Part shown: positions 1 through 11,411 of the stretch, piece after piece
How positions within the stretch are numbered: position 1 is the first letter of the stretch
Layout of the letters: every line of letters begins with the position of its first letter
NCBI RefSeq assembly: GCF_017349355.1
Contig: NZ_JAFMPM010000007.1
Coordinates: 62,001 to 126,000, forward strand
DNA: 64,000 nt
Reading direction: 5' to 3'
DNA from: Thiothrix fructosivorans
Lineage (GTDB): Bacteria > Pseudomonadota > Gammaproteobacteria > Thiotrichales > Thiotrichaceae
Notes under the pieces: model-generated
The model's database searches: none
What the model saw: only the letters and a program-made list of their open reading frames with translations
What the model was told of the DNA's origin: nothing
Translations under genes and position numbers: made by a program

Positions 1-185
1 ACGTTATCAATGCGGAAGGCAAACCGGCATTACGCCAAATCCGTTTGGGCAAGAAGCTGGATGATAAGACGATTAGCGTACTTGCGGGGGTGGATGCAGG
101 TGAAACGATTGCGGTCGATCCGGTGCAAGCGGCTATTTTCTTGAAGCAGCACAGTATGGAAAGCACGGAGGCAAAACATGAGTGA
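1..185 (+). CDS. RND efflux periplasmic adaptor, C-terminal end (partial)
   Basis: Only the last 60 codons are in the window; the reading frame is open from base 3 to a TGA at 183-185. The tail (GKPALRQIRLGKKLDDKTIS, then a stretch about a level at which the factor is set, ending VDPVQAAIF) has the typical C-terminal membrane-proximal pattern of membrane fusion proteins, which link an inner-membrane RND pump to the outer-membrane channel. It overlaps the permease gene by 8 bases (ATGAGTGA), so the two are translationally coupled. The family call rests on this coupling and on the short tail; the substrate cannot be inferred. Confidence 0.75.
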   Translation, partial: VINAEGKPALRQIRLGKKLDDKTISVLAGVDAGETIAVDPVQAAIFLKQHSMESTEAKHE

Positions 186-3100
186 GCCAACGTTAGGCGT
201 TTCTGGCGGGATTGCAAAAAAATTCCTGATCACGGAAATCACGCCATTGCTGGCAATGGTTGGTTTGCTGCTGGGCTTGTTTGCGGTAATGGTGACACCC
301 CGTGAAGAAGACCCTCAGATCAACGTGACCTTTGCCAATGTGTTTATCCCGTTTCCGGGGGCGAGTGCAGAACAAGTGGAAAGTTTGGTGAGTACGCCTG
401 CGGAACAGGTACTTTCCGAAATTGAAGGATTAGAACACATTTATTCCACCTCCTTGCCCGGTATGTCGGTTGTTACCGTGCAATACAAGGTTGGCGAAGA
501 CAATACGGCGGCATTGGTGCGTTTGTACAATAAGGTTGCGTCGAATCAAGATTGGTTGCCGCGTAATCTGGGTGTCGGGACACCGCTGATTAAGCCGAAA
601 GGTATTGATGATGTGCCGATTGTGGCGCTGACTTTGTGGACAGAGGATGAGACGCGTGGTGCGTATGAGCTGAATCAAGTGGCTCATGCGATTGAATCGG
701 AATTGAAACGCGTCTCCGGTTCGCGTGATATTTACACCATTGGCGGGCCACAACAGGTTGTACATGTTTTGTTGGATGCGGAAAAACTCGCAGGTCACAG
801 CATTTCCTTAGCCGATTTACGTAATGCCTTGCAGGCCAGCAATTCAGCACGGGATGCGGTATCGCTCGTCAATAACAACGAAGAGATCCAAGTGCAGGCA
901 GGGACATTCCTGATGGATGCCTCTGAAGTGGGCGAGTTGATGGTCGGCGTATTCGACGGTAAACCGGTGTTCCTTAACGATGTGGCGGAAGTCAAGCGGA
1001 CTTCGGATTCACCACAAGCCTATGTCAGCTTTGGTACAGGTGTGGCAGCGTCGCACAAGGGGCTAACGACTGGCATTCATTCGCCTGCGGTGACGATTGC
1101 GGTGGCAAAACAACCGGGTACGAATGCGGTGGATATTGCCAATAACGTAATTGACCGTTTCGAGAAATTGCGCGGTACGTTTGTGCCAGAAGGCGTGAAT
1201 GTCACGGTAACGCGTAACTACGGCGAAACGGCACAGGCGAAATCCGAGAAGTTAATCCACAAATTGATCATTGAAACTATTGCGGTGGCGTTATTGATTT
1301 GGTTTGCGCTGGGTTGGCGGGAGGCGTTGATTGTGGGTGCGGCGGTGGTGATTACCTTAGCGGTAACGCTGTTTGCGTCGTGGGCGTATGGGTTTACCTT
1401 GAATCGCGTCTCGTTGTTTGCACTGATTTTCTCTATCGGGATTCTGGTCGATGACGCGATTGTGGTAGTGGAAAACATTCACCGTCACATGCAGAAGGGT
1501 GGCAAGAAATTGCTGGAGGTGATTCCGTTGGCGGTGGATGAAGTCGGTGGCCCTACGATTTTGGCAACCTTTACGGTGATTGCGGCGCTGTTGCCGATGG
1601 CGTTTGTGTCGGGTTTGATGGGGCCGTATATGTCGCCTATCCCGATCAATGCAAGCATGGGGATGTTGGTTTCCTTGGCGGTTGCTTACGTGGTGACACC
1701 GTGGATGACAGGGAAAATGTTGGCAAATGTGGATTTCAGCCATCACCATGAGGGTGAAAACAAGCTGTATGGCTTTTTCAGCCGTATTATGTCGCCGTTT
1801 TTGGATGAGAAGAAAGGCGGGAAACGGCGCGTGGGTTTGTTTGCGGTGATTACCTTGCTGATTGTATTGTCGGCATCGTTAGCCGTGGTCAAATTGGTGG
1901 TGTTGAAGATGCTGCCGTTTGATAACAAATCGGAGTTTCAGGTGATTTTGGATATGCCGGAAGGAACGTCGTTAGAGCAAACCTCGCGAGTGCTCAATGA
2001 AATGTCGGCGTATCTGGGTAAGGTGGATGAAGTCACCGATTACCAGATTTACGCGGGAACGGCTGCCCCGATCAACTTTAACGGGTTGGTGCGGCAGTAT
2101 TACCTGCGTGAAGGCGCGAATGTTGGTGATATTCAAGTAAACCTTACCGATGCGCACGGACGTGAACGCCAAAGCCATGCCATTGCGTTAGCGGTGCGCC
2201 CACCGTTGCAAGAGATTGCGAAAAAGTACAATGCCAATGTGAAAGTCGTTGAAGTACCACCAGGGCCACCGGTGATGTCACCGATTGTGGCGGAAGTATA
2301 TGGCTTGGATTATGCGGGGCAGATTGCGGTTGCTAAACAAATTCGGGGCGAATTTGAGAAAACGTCGGATATTGTCGATATTGACGATAGCGTGGAATAC
2401 CCGCAAAAGCGTTTGGTGGTGCAAGTGGATCGCCGCAAGGCTGCGTTGTTGGGGGTGTCGCAAGATGCTATTGCCTCAAGCATTGATACGGTATTGCGCG
2501 GGGAAGATGTGGTGTTCCTGCATGGTAAGGGCATCAAGTACGCTGTGCCGATTCGGGTGGAATTCCCTGTGGCACTCAAAGACAAGATGGACTCGGTGTT
2601 AGCGTTGCGAGTGCGTAGCCAAGCGGGTGAATTAGTGCCAATGTCGGAATTAGTCACGGTGCAAGAAGCGAAGCGTGAAAATTCCATCTACCACAAAGAC
2701 TTGTTGCCGGTAGTTTATGTGACAGGCGATATGGCGGGGGCGACCGATAGCCCATTATACGGCATGTTTGATATTTTTTCCGGTATTCAACAACTGTCCG
2801 TCTACGATAATCCGATTAACCAGTTCTTCGTGGCGCAGCCCGATGATCCGTATTTGTATGGGATGAAGTGGGACGGGGAATGGCAAGTGACGTATGAAAC
2901 CTTTCGTGATATGGGCATTGCCTATGGGGTGGGGATGATTCTGATCTTCTTATTGATCGTGGCGCAATTCCGCTCGTACATGGTGCCATTGGTGATTATG
3001 TCGCCGATTCCACTAACCATTATTGGCGTTATGCCGGGTCATGCCTTGTTAGGAATGCAGTTCACCGCTACGTCGATGATTGGGATGATTGCGTTGGCGG

Positions 3101-3396
3101 GGATTATTGTGCGAAATTCCATCCTACTGGTTGATTTTATCAATGAGCAAGTGCGCGGTGGGATGGCGTTGACAGACGCGGTGATTAATTCCAGTGCAGT
3201 ACGTGCCAAACCGATTGCGCTCACGGCATTGGCAGCAATGGTGGGGGCGTTCTTTATCATTGATGACCCCATTTTCGGTGGATTAGCGGTTTCGCTGATC
3301 TTCGGGATTTTGGTGTCAACCGTGCTGACGCTGGTGCTGATTCCGATCATGTACTACATGTATGCGCGGAATCGCTTGGCAACGATTGTGAAATAA
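178..3396 (+). CDS. RND-family efflux permease (AcrB/MexB-like superfamily)
   Basis: 1072 aa, the usual RND pump length. An N-terminal transmembrane helix (about residues 20-40) is followed by a large periplasmic part beginning with PREEDPQI and PGASAEQVE, then a block of helices from about residue 360. The fourth helix has the proton-relay Asp pair in ILVDDAIVVVENIHRHM, and the second half repeats the plan, ending in a helix block from about residue 920. These are inner-membrane proton-driven exporters working as trimers with an adaptor and an outer-membrane channel. The adaptor gene lies directly upstream and overlaps; no channel gene follows. The sequence looks closer to multidrug (HAE) than to metal (HME) pumps, but the substrate is unknown. 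The family is certain. Confidence 0.93.
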   Translation: MSEPTLGVSGGIAKKFLITEITPLLAMVGLLLGLFAVMVTPREEDPQINVTFANVFIPFPGASAEQVESLVSTPAEQVLSEIEGLEHIYSTSLPGMSVVTVQYKVGEDNTAALVRLYNKVASNQDWLPRNLGVGTPLIKPKGIDDVPIVALTLWTEDETRGAYELNQVAHAIESELKRVSGSRDIYTIGGPQQVVHVLLDAEKLAGHSISLADLRNALQASNSARDAVSLVNNNEEIQVQAGTFLMDASEVGELMVGVFDGKPVFLNDVAEVKRTSDSPQAYVSFGTGVAASHKGLTTGIHSPAVTIAVAKQPGTNAVDIANNVIDRFEKLRGTFVPEGVNVTVTRNYGETAQAKSEKLIHKLIIETIAVALLIWFALGWREALIVGAAVVITLAVTLFASWAYGFTLNRVSLFALIFSIGILVDDAIVVVENIHRHMQKGGKKLLEVIPLAVDEVGGPTILATFTVIAALLPMAFVSGLMGPYMSPIPINASMGMLVSLAVAYVVTPWMTGKMLANVDFSHHHEGENKLYGFFSRIMSPFLDEKKGGKRRVGLFAVITLLIVLSASLAVVKLVVLKMLPFDNKSEFQVILDMPEGTSLEQTSRVLNEMSAYLGKVDEVTDYQIYAGTAAPINFNGLVRQYYLREGANVGDIQVNLTDAHGRERQSHAIALAVRPPLQEIAKKYNANVKVVEVPPGPPVMSPIVAEVYGLDYAGQIAVAKQIRGEFEKTSDIVDIDDSVEYPQKRLVVQVDRRKAALLGVSQDAIASSIDTVLRGEDVVFLHGKGIKYAVPIRVEFPVALKDKMDSVLALRVRSQAGELVPMSELVTVQEAKRENSIYHKDLLPVVYVTGDMAGATDSPLYGMFDIFSGIQQLSVYDNPINQFFVAQPDDPYLYGMKWDGEWQVTYETFRDMGIAYGVGMILIFLLIVAQFRSYMVPLVIMSPIPLTIIGVMPGHALLGMQFTATSMIGMIALAGIIVRNSILLVDFINEQVRGGMALTDAVINSSAVRAKPIALTALAAMVGAFFIIDDPIFGGLAVSLIFGILVSTVLTLVLIPIMYYMYARNRLATIVK

Positions 3397-3443
3397 ACAG
3401 GTAGTGGGGGCGAATAATGCTTCGCCCCTACGCTGTTTACCCA

Positions 3444-4004
3444 TTATAAATGCTCGATGGTTTCTGCCGTCCGGCTCAAATACAGTGTCAAACCGAGATC
3501 ATTTTCAGCCACATGGCGCATAAAGTGTTGCATCGCAGTGAAACGATTTAAACACGCATCCAATACATTCACTTGGCTATCCCAAATTTGCGGGTAGATG
3601 TCGTCGTCTAACATTTGGTTAATATCGAAGTTTTTGGCTAAATCCGCCGGATTTTTGCGTACCAATGTTTGGGTAATGCGTTTGACTTCGCAGGAATCGA
3701 AGGCGCGTGCGGGGCCATAGCCCACATCAACATCACCCACGTAACTGCCGCCATCAATCAGGAACGCATCAGGAAGCTCGCCACTCCAGACTTGACCGCA
3801 CATGAGGTAATGGATGCCATGCCAGTATTCGCCTAAATTTTCGCGCAGTTGCACGGTTTCAGGCTCTAGCGCTCGGCGTGACGGCGGAAAACGTCCCACA
3901 TCCAATTGATCCGCGAATACGACTGTCCAAATCAACTTTGGATTTGCCATTAAACGACTGATGTTTAGATCAGACGTTGCTGCAAGATGTAAATGTACAC
4001 CCAT
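3444..4004 (-). CDS. DUF1877 family protein (YfbM-like)
   Basis: 186 aa from the chosen ATG at 4004, which has AAGGGG about 9 bases upstream; an in-frame ATG at 4040 lacks a comparable ribosome site. The central segment around LGEYWHGIHYLMCG matches the signature of DUF1877, a family of small soluble proteins of unknown function that includes E. coli YfbM. It stands alone, convergent with the RND permease and divergent from tex. Family call fairly secure, function unknown. Confidence 0.75.
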   Translation of the reverse strand: MGVHLHLAATSDLNISRLMANPKLIWTVVFADQLDVGRFPPSRRALEPETVQLRENLGEYWHGIHYLMCGQVWSGELPDAFLIDGGSYVGDVDVGYGPARAFDSCEVKRITQTLVRKNPADLAKNFDINQMLDDDIYPQIWDSQVNVLDACLNRFTAMQHFMRHVAENDLGLTLYLSRTAETIEHL

Positions 4005-4145
4005 GATAAATAGACCCCTTTTGAAATTTGGCAGAGCCAAAAATAGAGAAACTTAGTTGTTTGATTACTTAATGAGCGGATTATCCCCGCGATACCGTAC
4101 TTGTGCTGTGATAGTCATCACCTTGGTGCATAAATTCGCATTGTT

Positions 4146-4173
4146 TTGAGGCTTTGCGTGACTTTGCTATGAT
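4146..4173 (+). promoter_or_regulatory. candidate sigma-70 promoter of tex
   Basis: TTGAGG (4146-4151) and TATGAT (4168-4173) are separated by 16 bases. The expected transcript start near 4180 lies downstream of the longest possible tex start (4154), which supports the internal ATG at 4205 as the true start. This is a visual consensus match only. Confidence 0.5.
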
Positions 4174-4204
4174 GTGCGGCATTGATCACAACAACGAGTA
4201 TTGT

Positions 4205-6607
4205 ATGCAAAGTATTCTTTCACGCATCGCCACCGAATTGGCGGTTCAAGAACAGCAAGTGGCTACTGCTGTTGCCTTGCTAGACGAAGGTTCTACCGTG
4301 CCATTTATCTCCCGTTACCGCAAAGAAAAAACCGGCGGTTTAGACGATACTCAACTGCGTTACTTAGAAACCCGTTTGGGCAGTTTGCGTGAATTGGAAA
4401 AGCGCCGCGAAACTGTCCTCAACTCAATTCGTGAGCAAGGCAAGCTCAGCGCTGATCTCGAACAACAAGTCTTGCAAGCGCAAACCCGCACCGAACTCGA
4501 AGACATTTACCTGCCGTATAAGCCTAAGCGGCGCACCAAGGCAATGATTGCGCGTGAAGCAGGCATTCAACCCTTAGCCGATACTTTGCTAGCCAATCCG
4601 CAACTTGATCCAGAGGTGGAAGCGGTGAAATACCTCAACCCTGCCTTGGAGTTTACGGACACCAAAGCGGTGTTGGATGGCGCTCGCCAAATTCTGATGG
4701 AGTATTTTGCAGAAAACCCTGAATTGAGCGGCAACTTGCGTGAATATTTGTGGGAGCAGGGTGGTTTTACCTCCCATGTGATCGAAGGTAAGGAAGTCGA
4801 AGGACAGAAGTTTGCTGATTACTTCTCGTATAGCGAAGCCTTGAACAAGATACCGTCGCACCGTGCATTGGCACTGTTTCGGGGGCGCAATGAAGGTATT
4901 CTTGATCTGAAACTAGATGTGACGGTGGAGGAAGGTGTCAGTCATCCGTGTGAAGAAAAGATTGCGGCGGCATTCCATATCAGGGATCAGGGCAGGGCAG
5001 CCGACCGTTGGTTGCTGGATACGGTGCGTTGGACGTGGAAAGTGAAAATGCACAGCCGTTTGAGTACTGATTTGAATTTGCGTTTGCGTGAACAAGCGGA
5101 AGCGGAAGCGATTCGCGTGTTTGCGGCGAATCTGAAAGATTTGTTGCTAGCAGCACCAGCGGGAGCACGGACGACGCTAGGGCTTGATCCCGGTTTGCGC
5201 ACGGGGGTGAAAGTCGCAGTAGTGGATGCGACGGGCAAGTTGTTGGACTTTGCGACGATTTACCCACACGTACCCAAAAAGCAGTGGGATCAATCCATTG
5301 CTACCTTAGCGGATATGTGTGCGCAACATAAAGTTGAATTAATCAGCATTGGTAATGGCACCGCGTCGCGGGAAACCGATCAATTGGCGGGTGATCTGAT
5401 TAGCCGTCACCCTGAGTTGAAATTGTCCAAAGTCGTGGTATCTGAAGCGGGCGCATCCGTGTATTCCGCGTCTGAATTGGCAGCGAAAGAATTCCCGACG
5501 TTGGATGTGTCTATCCGTGGTGCGGTGTCGATTGCACGGCGTTTGCAAGATCCGTTGGCAGAATTGGTGAAAATCGACCCTAAATCCATCGGCGTGGGTC
5601 AATATCAGCACGATTTGAATCAACCTGAATTGGCGCGTTCGCTCGATGCAGTGGTCGAAGATTGCGTAAACGCGGTCGGCGTGGATGTGAATATGGCTTC
5701 GGCAGCATTATTAGCACGCGTCTCTGGTCTGAACAGTGGCATTGCCGAAAACATCGTCGAATTCCGTAATGATAACGGCGCATTCCGCAACCGCAATCAG
5801 TTGAAGAAAGTCTCGCGCCTTGGTGCAAAAACATTTGAACAAGCGGCGGGTTTCTTGCGTATTCGTGATGGCGAATACCCGTTGGATGCGTCTGCGGTGC
5901 ATCCAGAAGCCTATACCTTGGTGGAACAAATTGCTGCCGTGAACCGGCAGCCGTTGCAAGAGTTGGTTGGCAATAGCGAATTTGTGCATACGTTAAAGCC
6001 GAGCGATTACGTTACAGTACAATTCGGTTTACCCACTATCCGCGATATTTTAACGGAATTGGAAAAGCCCGGTCGTGACCCGCGTCCTGAATTCGTGACC
6101 GCTACTTTCCGCGAAGGTGTCAATGAACTCAAAGACTTGCAAGTGGGGATGATTCTTGAAGGTGTCGTCACTAACGTGGCAAACTTTGGGGCGTTCGTGG
6201 ATATTGGTGTGCATCAGGATGGCTTGGTACACATTTCACAATTGACCAACAAATTCATTAAAGACCCGCGTGAAGTGGTTCGCACCGGCGATGTGGTCAA
6301 AGTGCGTGTGGAAGAAGTAGACGTGCAGCGCAAGCGCATCGCCTTAACCATGCGCTTAGAGCCGACAGAAGCCAAAGAGCCTGCGCCACGCCCTGATCGC
6401 CCTGAACAAAGTGCGGTGCAAAAACACCAGCAAAAGTTTGGACAGCGTGAAGAACGTCGCCCGCAATCGTCCACCAGACAAGAACACGACCGTAGGTCTG
6501 ATACGCATAAACCGAATGTGAAAAAACCTGTCAAAGAAGCGTTGCCTGCGGCAAACTCAGCGATGGGTGACGCATTGGCGGCGGCGCTGGCAAAGATGCG
6601 GAAATAA
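4205..6607 (+). CDS. tex: Tex, S1-domain RNA-binding transcription accessory protein
   Basis: 800 aa from ATG 4205. This start aligns with the usual Tex N-terminus ([17 protein letters not shown]), while in-frame ATGs at 4154 and nearby add residues not typical of the family. Recognisable parts are the N-terminal helical core with [19 protein letters not shown], the YqgF-like fold starting at [16 protein letters not shown] (about residue 330), helix-hairpin-helix motifs (about 500-560), and an S1 RNA-binding domain from about residue 640 ([18 protein letters not shown]). A basic, low-complexity tail of about 75 residues follows. Tex is a cytoplasmic nucleic-acid-binding protein related to eukaryotic Spt6; its exact role in bacteria is debated. 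Monocistronic or cotranscribed with the following lipoprotein, 19 bases downstream. Confidence 0.95.
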   Translation: MQSILSRIATELAVQEQQVATAVALLDEGSTVPFISRYRKEKTGGLDDTQLRYLETRLGSLRELEKRRETVLNSIREQGKLSADLEQQVLQAQTRTELEDIYLPYKPKRRTKAMIAREAGIQPLADTLLANPQLDPEVEAVKYLNPALEFTDTKAVLDGARQILMEYFAENPELSGNLREYLWEQGGFTSHVIEGKEVEGQKFADYFSYSEALNKIPSHRALALFRGRNEGILDLKLDVTVEEGVSHPCEEKIAAAFHIRDQGRAADRWLLDTVRWTWKVKMHSRLSTDLNLRLREQAEAEAIRVFAANLKDLLLAAPAGARTTLGLDPGLRTGVKVAVVDATGKLLDFATIYPHVPKKQWDQSIATLADMCAQHKVELISIGNGTASRETDQLAGDLISRHPELKLSKVVVSEAGASVYSASELAAKEFPTLDVSIRGAVSIARRLQDPLAELVKIDPKSIGVGQYQHDLNQPELARSLDAVVEDCVNAVGVDVNMASAALLARVSGLNSGIAENIVEFRNDNGAFRNRNQLKKVSRLGAKTFEQAAGFLRIRDGEYPLDASAVHPEAYTLVEQIAAVNRQPLQELVGNSEFVHTLKPSDYVTVQFGLPTIRDILTELEKPGRDPRPEFVTATFREGVNELKDLQVGMILEGVVTNVANFGAFVDIGVHQDGLVHISQLTNKFIKDPREVVRTGDVVKVRVEEVDVQRKRIALTMRLEPTEAKEPAPRPDRPEQSAVQKHQQKFGQREERRPQSSTRQEHDRRSDTHKPNVKKPVKEALPAANSAMGDALAAALAKMRK

Positions 6608-6626
6608 TCAAACGGGAGTAGTGGCA

Positions 6627-7232
6627 ATGAACAAAGTGTGGCTGTTTTTCTTAGGGTGCTGGTTATTGATGGGCTGTGCGCCGCAATACGAAACCCGCTA
6701 CGCTTTTTCGCCACCTGCCAGTACCAGCGGTTTGAGTTGCCTCAACCGCTGTGATACTCAAACCCGCGCTTGTAATTTGCAATGTAACCAGCAATTTGGT
6801 CAATGTAGCGCCAAAGCCGCCCAGCAAGCACAAATAGAACTTCCCGCCAAAATGGCAGAATACGAGACACGTTTAGCTGCATGGCAACGCGAAATGGAAC
6901 GTTACGAGACGGATCAGCGATTCTACGCGATGGAACTACGCCAACGGGAATTGCAGCACGATTTGCAACGCTTAACTTGTGATCGCGATGGCAAAGAATC
7001 GGCTAGTTGCCTACAGCACCAAGGTTTATTGCACGGAATGCCATTGCTTCATGAGCCTAATCGCCCTGATTCAGCCCCAGATAAGCCTGATCTTGCCAGT
7101 GAAACGGCGAGAATTCGCCAGTTAACGTGTAGCAATGAATGCAAGTGTGATGATGACTATCGGCAGTGCTACACCAGTTGTGGCGGTGCGGTGAAGCCAT
7201 ATCAGTTTTGCACGCAGAATTGCCCCAAATAA
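6627..7232 (+). CDS. cysteine-rich lipoprotein with repeated CX3C motifs, unknown function
   Basis: 201 aa from ATG 6627, preceded by GGGAG. A hydrophobic signal ends in the lipobox LLMGC, so Cys17 should be lipidated. After it come C38/C42 and C49/C53 (two CX3C pairs six residues apart) plus C60. A charged, probably coiled-coil segment follows (about 62-125, rich in E, R, Q). A C-terminal cluster has C168/C172, C181/C185 and C195/C199, again three CX3C pairs. The arrangement predicts helical hairpins held by disulfides in the periplasm. I do not recognise a named family. It follows tex closely, which may mean cotranscription but says little about role. Confidence 0.8.
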   Translation: MNKVWLFFLGCWLLMGCAPQYETRYAFSPPASTSGLSCLNRCDTQTRACNLQCNQQFGQCSAKAAQQAQIELPAKMAEYETRLAAWQREMERYETDQRFYAMELRQRELQHDLQRLTCDRDGKESASCLQHQGLLHGMPLLHEPNRPDSAPDKPDLASETARIRQLTCSNECKCDDDYRQCYTSCGGAVKPYQFCTQNCPK

Positions 7233-7237
7233 TCGGC

Positions 7238-9935
<2,698 letters not shown>

Positions 9936-9936
<1 letters not shown>

Positions 9937-10430
9937 TGAAAACACTGCTGTTGACACTCGGCATCTCTTTTCTGCTATCAGGTTGTAGTAACGAGCCGTT
10001 TCATTTGCGCGGCAACAAACCCTTGCCGGAATTGATGCGCCAAGGCATTTACGTGCAGGGTGTTGATCCGCGTAGTGATTTCGGTTTGGTTTTGCGGGAT
10101 GGTTTGGAAGATGCCGGTGCTAATGTCAAACAACGTGAGCAGGATGCCGCAGCAACCTTAAACATTACCAATTTACGTGAAAATCGTTCCGTATCGGGTT
10201 ATTCCTCCACACGCCAAGTGCGTGAGTTTAACCACAGCGTTACGGTCGATTTTCGGGTGAAAACGCGCACGATGCTGGAAGCGGTGGAACGTTCTGTCAA
10301 TGCAGAACGTTCCCAAGTTTATGACGGCCAGTACGTCTTAGGGACGGCTGAAGAAGAAAATGTCATCAAGGAAGAATTGCACCGCGAAGCCGTGCGCCTA
10401 ATCCTGTTGCGATTGCAAGCCATTAACTAG
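9936..10430 (+). CDS. lptE: LPS-assembly lipoprotein LptE
   Basis: 164 aa. The signal peptide ends in the lipobox LLSGC and is followed by FHLRGN, the typical start of LptE/RlpB. LptE is the outer-membrane lipoprotein that plugs the LptD barrel and helps place lipopolysaccharide in the outer leaflet. The start overlaps the leuS stop (TAATG), the normal leuS-lptE linkage. The usual next gene, holA (DNA polymerase III delta), is absent; instead a gene on the other strand converges and overlaps the 3' end by 8 bases. Confidence 0.88.
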
Positions 10431-11310
10431 CGTGCGCATTATGTTGCACAATAATTGCTAAAGCGGACGAATCCAGTTCGCCTTTTCCCGTATCCACTAA
10501 CGCCTGCATATAATCAGCAGCGCGTTGCGTTGCCGGTAAATTCAATCCAAACGCTGTGACTGTATCGGTTACGATGTGCATGTCTTTGTTATGCAAGTGC
10601 GCTTTAAAACCCGGTTGGAAGTTTTCCGTTAAAATCCGCTGCCCGTGCAATTCCAATACTTTGGAGTAAGCAAACCCGCCTAATAAGGCTGCGCGGATTT
10701 TAGCGGGATCAACCCCCGCCGCTTTCGCCAGTTCAAATGCTTCCGTTACCGCAATGACGGTTTGGGCGGCGATCAATTGGTTACAGGCTTTAGCAAGTTG
10801 CCCCGCGCCGTGATCACCGATGTGCGTAATGGTTTTTCCCATCACTGCGAGGACAGGGCGCACGTAGTCTAAATCCTCTACCTTACCTCCCACCATTATG
10901 GTTAAGGTGGCGGCGATTGCACCAACATCACCGCCGGAAACGGGTGCATCCAACATGCGGATGCCTTTTTCTGCCAATTTTTCTGCGATTTCACAGGTAG
11001 CAACGGGTGAAATAGTACTCATGTCAACGACTAATAAACCCGCGTTGCCGCCTTCGATCACGCCGTCTTTGCCAAGTAACACCGCCTCGACATCCGGCGT
11101 GTCGGAAACCATGACGATTACCATATCGACTTGTGCCGCGAGGGTTGCGGGCGTTGACGCAAAAGTTGCGCCTAAATCCACTAAGGCTTGCGCTGATTCA
11201 GATCGTCGCGCATAGATCACCAGCGGAAAACCTGCGTTCAGTAAATGTGTGCACATGGGAAGTCCCATAATGCCGGGGCCGATCCAGCCGATAGTGGGTT
11301 GCTGAGTCAT
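10423..11310 (-). CDS. 3-hydroxyisobutyrate dehydrogenase family oxidoreductase (tartronate-semialdehyde-reductase-like)
   Basis: 295 aa. The N-terminal Rossmann motif is IGWIGPGIMGLPM. The substrate-binding signature DAPVSGGDVGA is at about residue 121, and the catalytic Lys lies in GAGQLAKACNQLIAA at about residue 170. These are soluble NAD(P)H-dependent beta-hydroxyacid dehydrogenases. The pattern is nearest to 2-hydroxy-3-oxopropionate reductases (GarR/GlxR), but substrate choice in this family cannot be read from motifs alone. No glyoxylate or glycerate genes are next to it. Single gene, convergent with lptE. Confidence 0.85.
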   Translation of the reverse strand: MTQQPTIGWIGPGIMGLPMCTHLLNAGFPLVIYARRSESAQALVDLGATFASTPATLAAQVDMVIVMVSDTPDVEAVLLGKDGVIEGGNAGLLVVDMSTISPVATCEIAEKLAEKGIRMLDAPVSGGDVGAIAATLTIMVGGKVEDLDYVRPVLAVMGKTITHIGDHGAGQLAKACNQLIAAQTVIAVTEAFELAKAAGVDPAKIRAALLGGFAYSKVLELHGQRILTENFQPGFKAHLHNKDMHIVTDTVTAFGLNLPATQRAADYMQALVDTGKGELDSSALAIIVQHNAHAS

Positions 11311-11411
11311 TGCTAGCGTTATCCTTTATTAGGTGAGTGTTTGAAGATGTTAGCACATGCCCGAAAGGTGGTAGAATCCCGCTTTGCTTTCAAACCCCTT
11401 GGTCTTTATAT

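Noticed and set aside
2285-2602. Plus-strand frame of 105 codons inside the RND permease
   Set aside because: Shadow frame fully inside a conserved gene, with Trp/Arg-rich translation.
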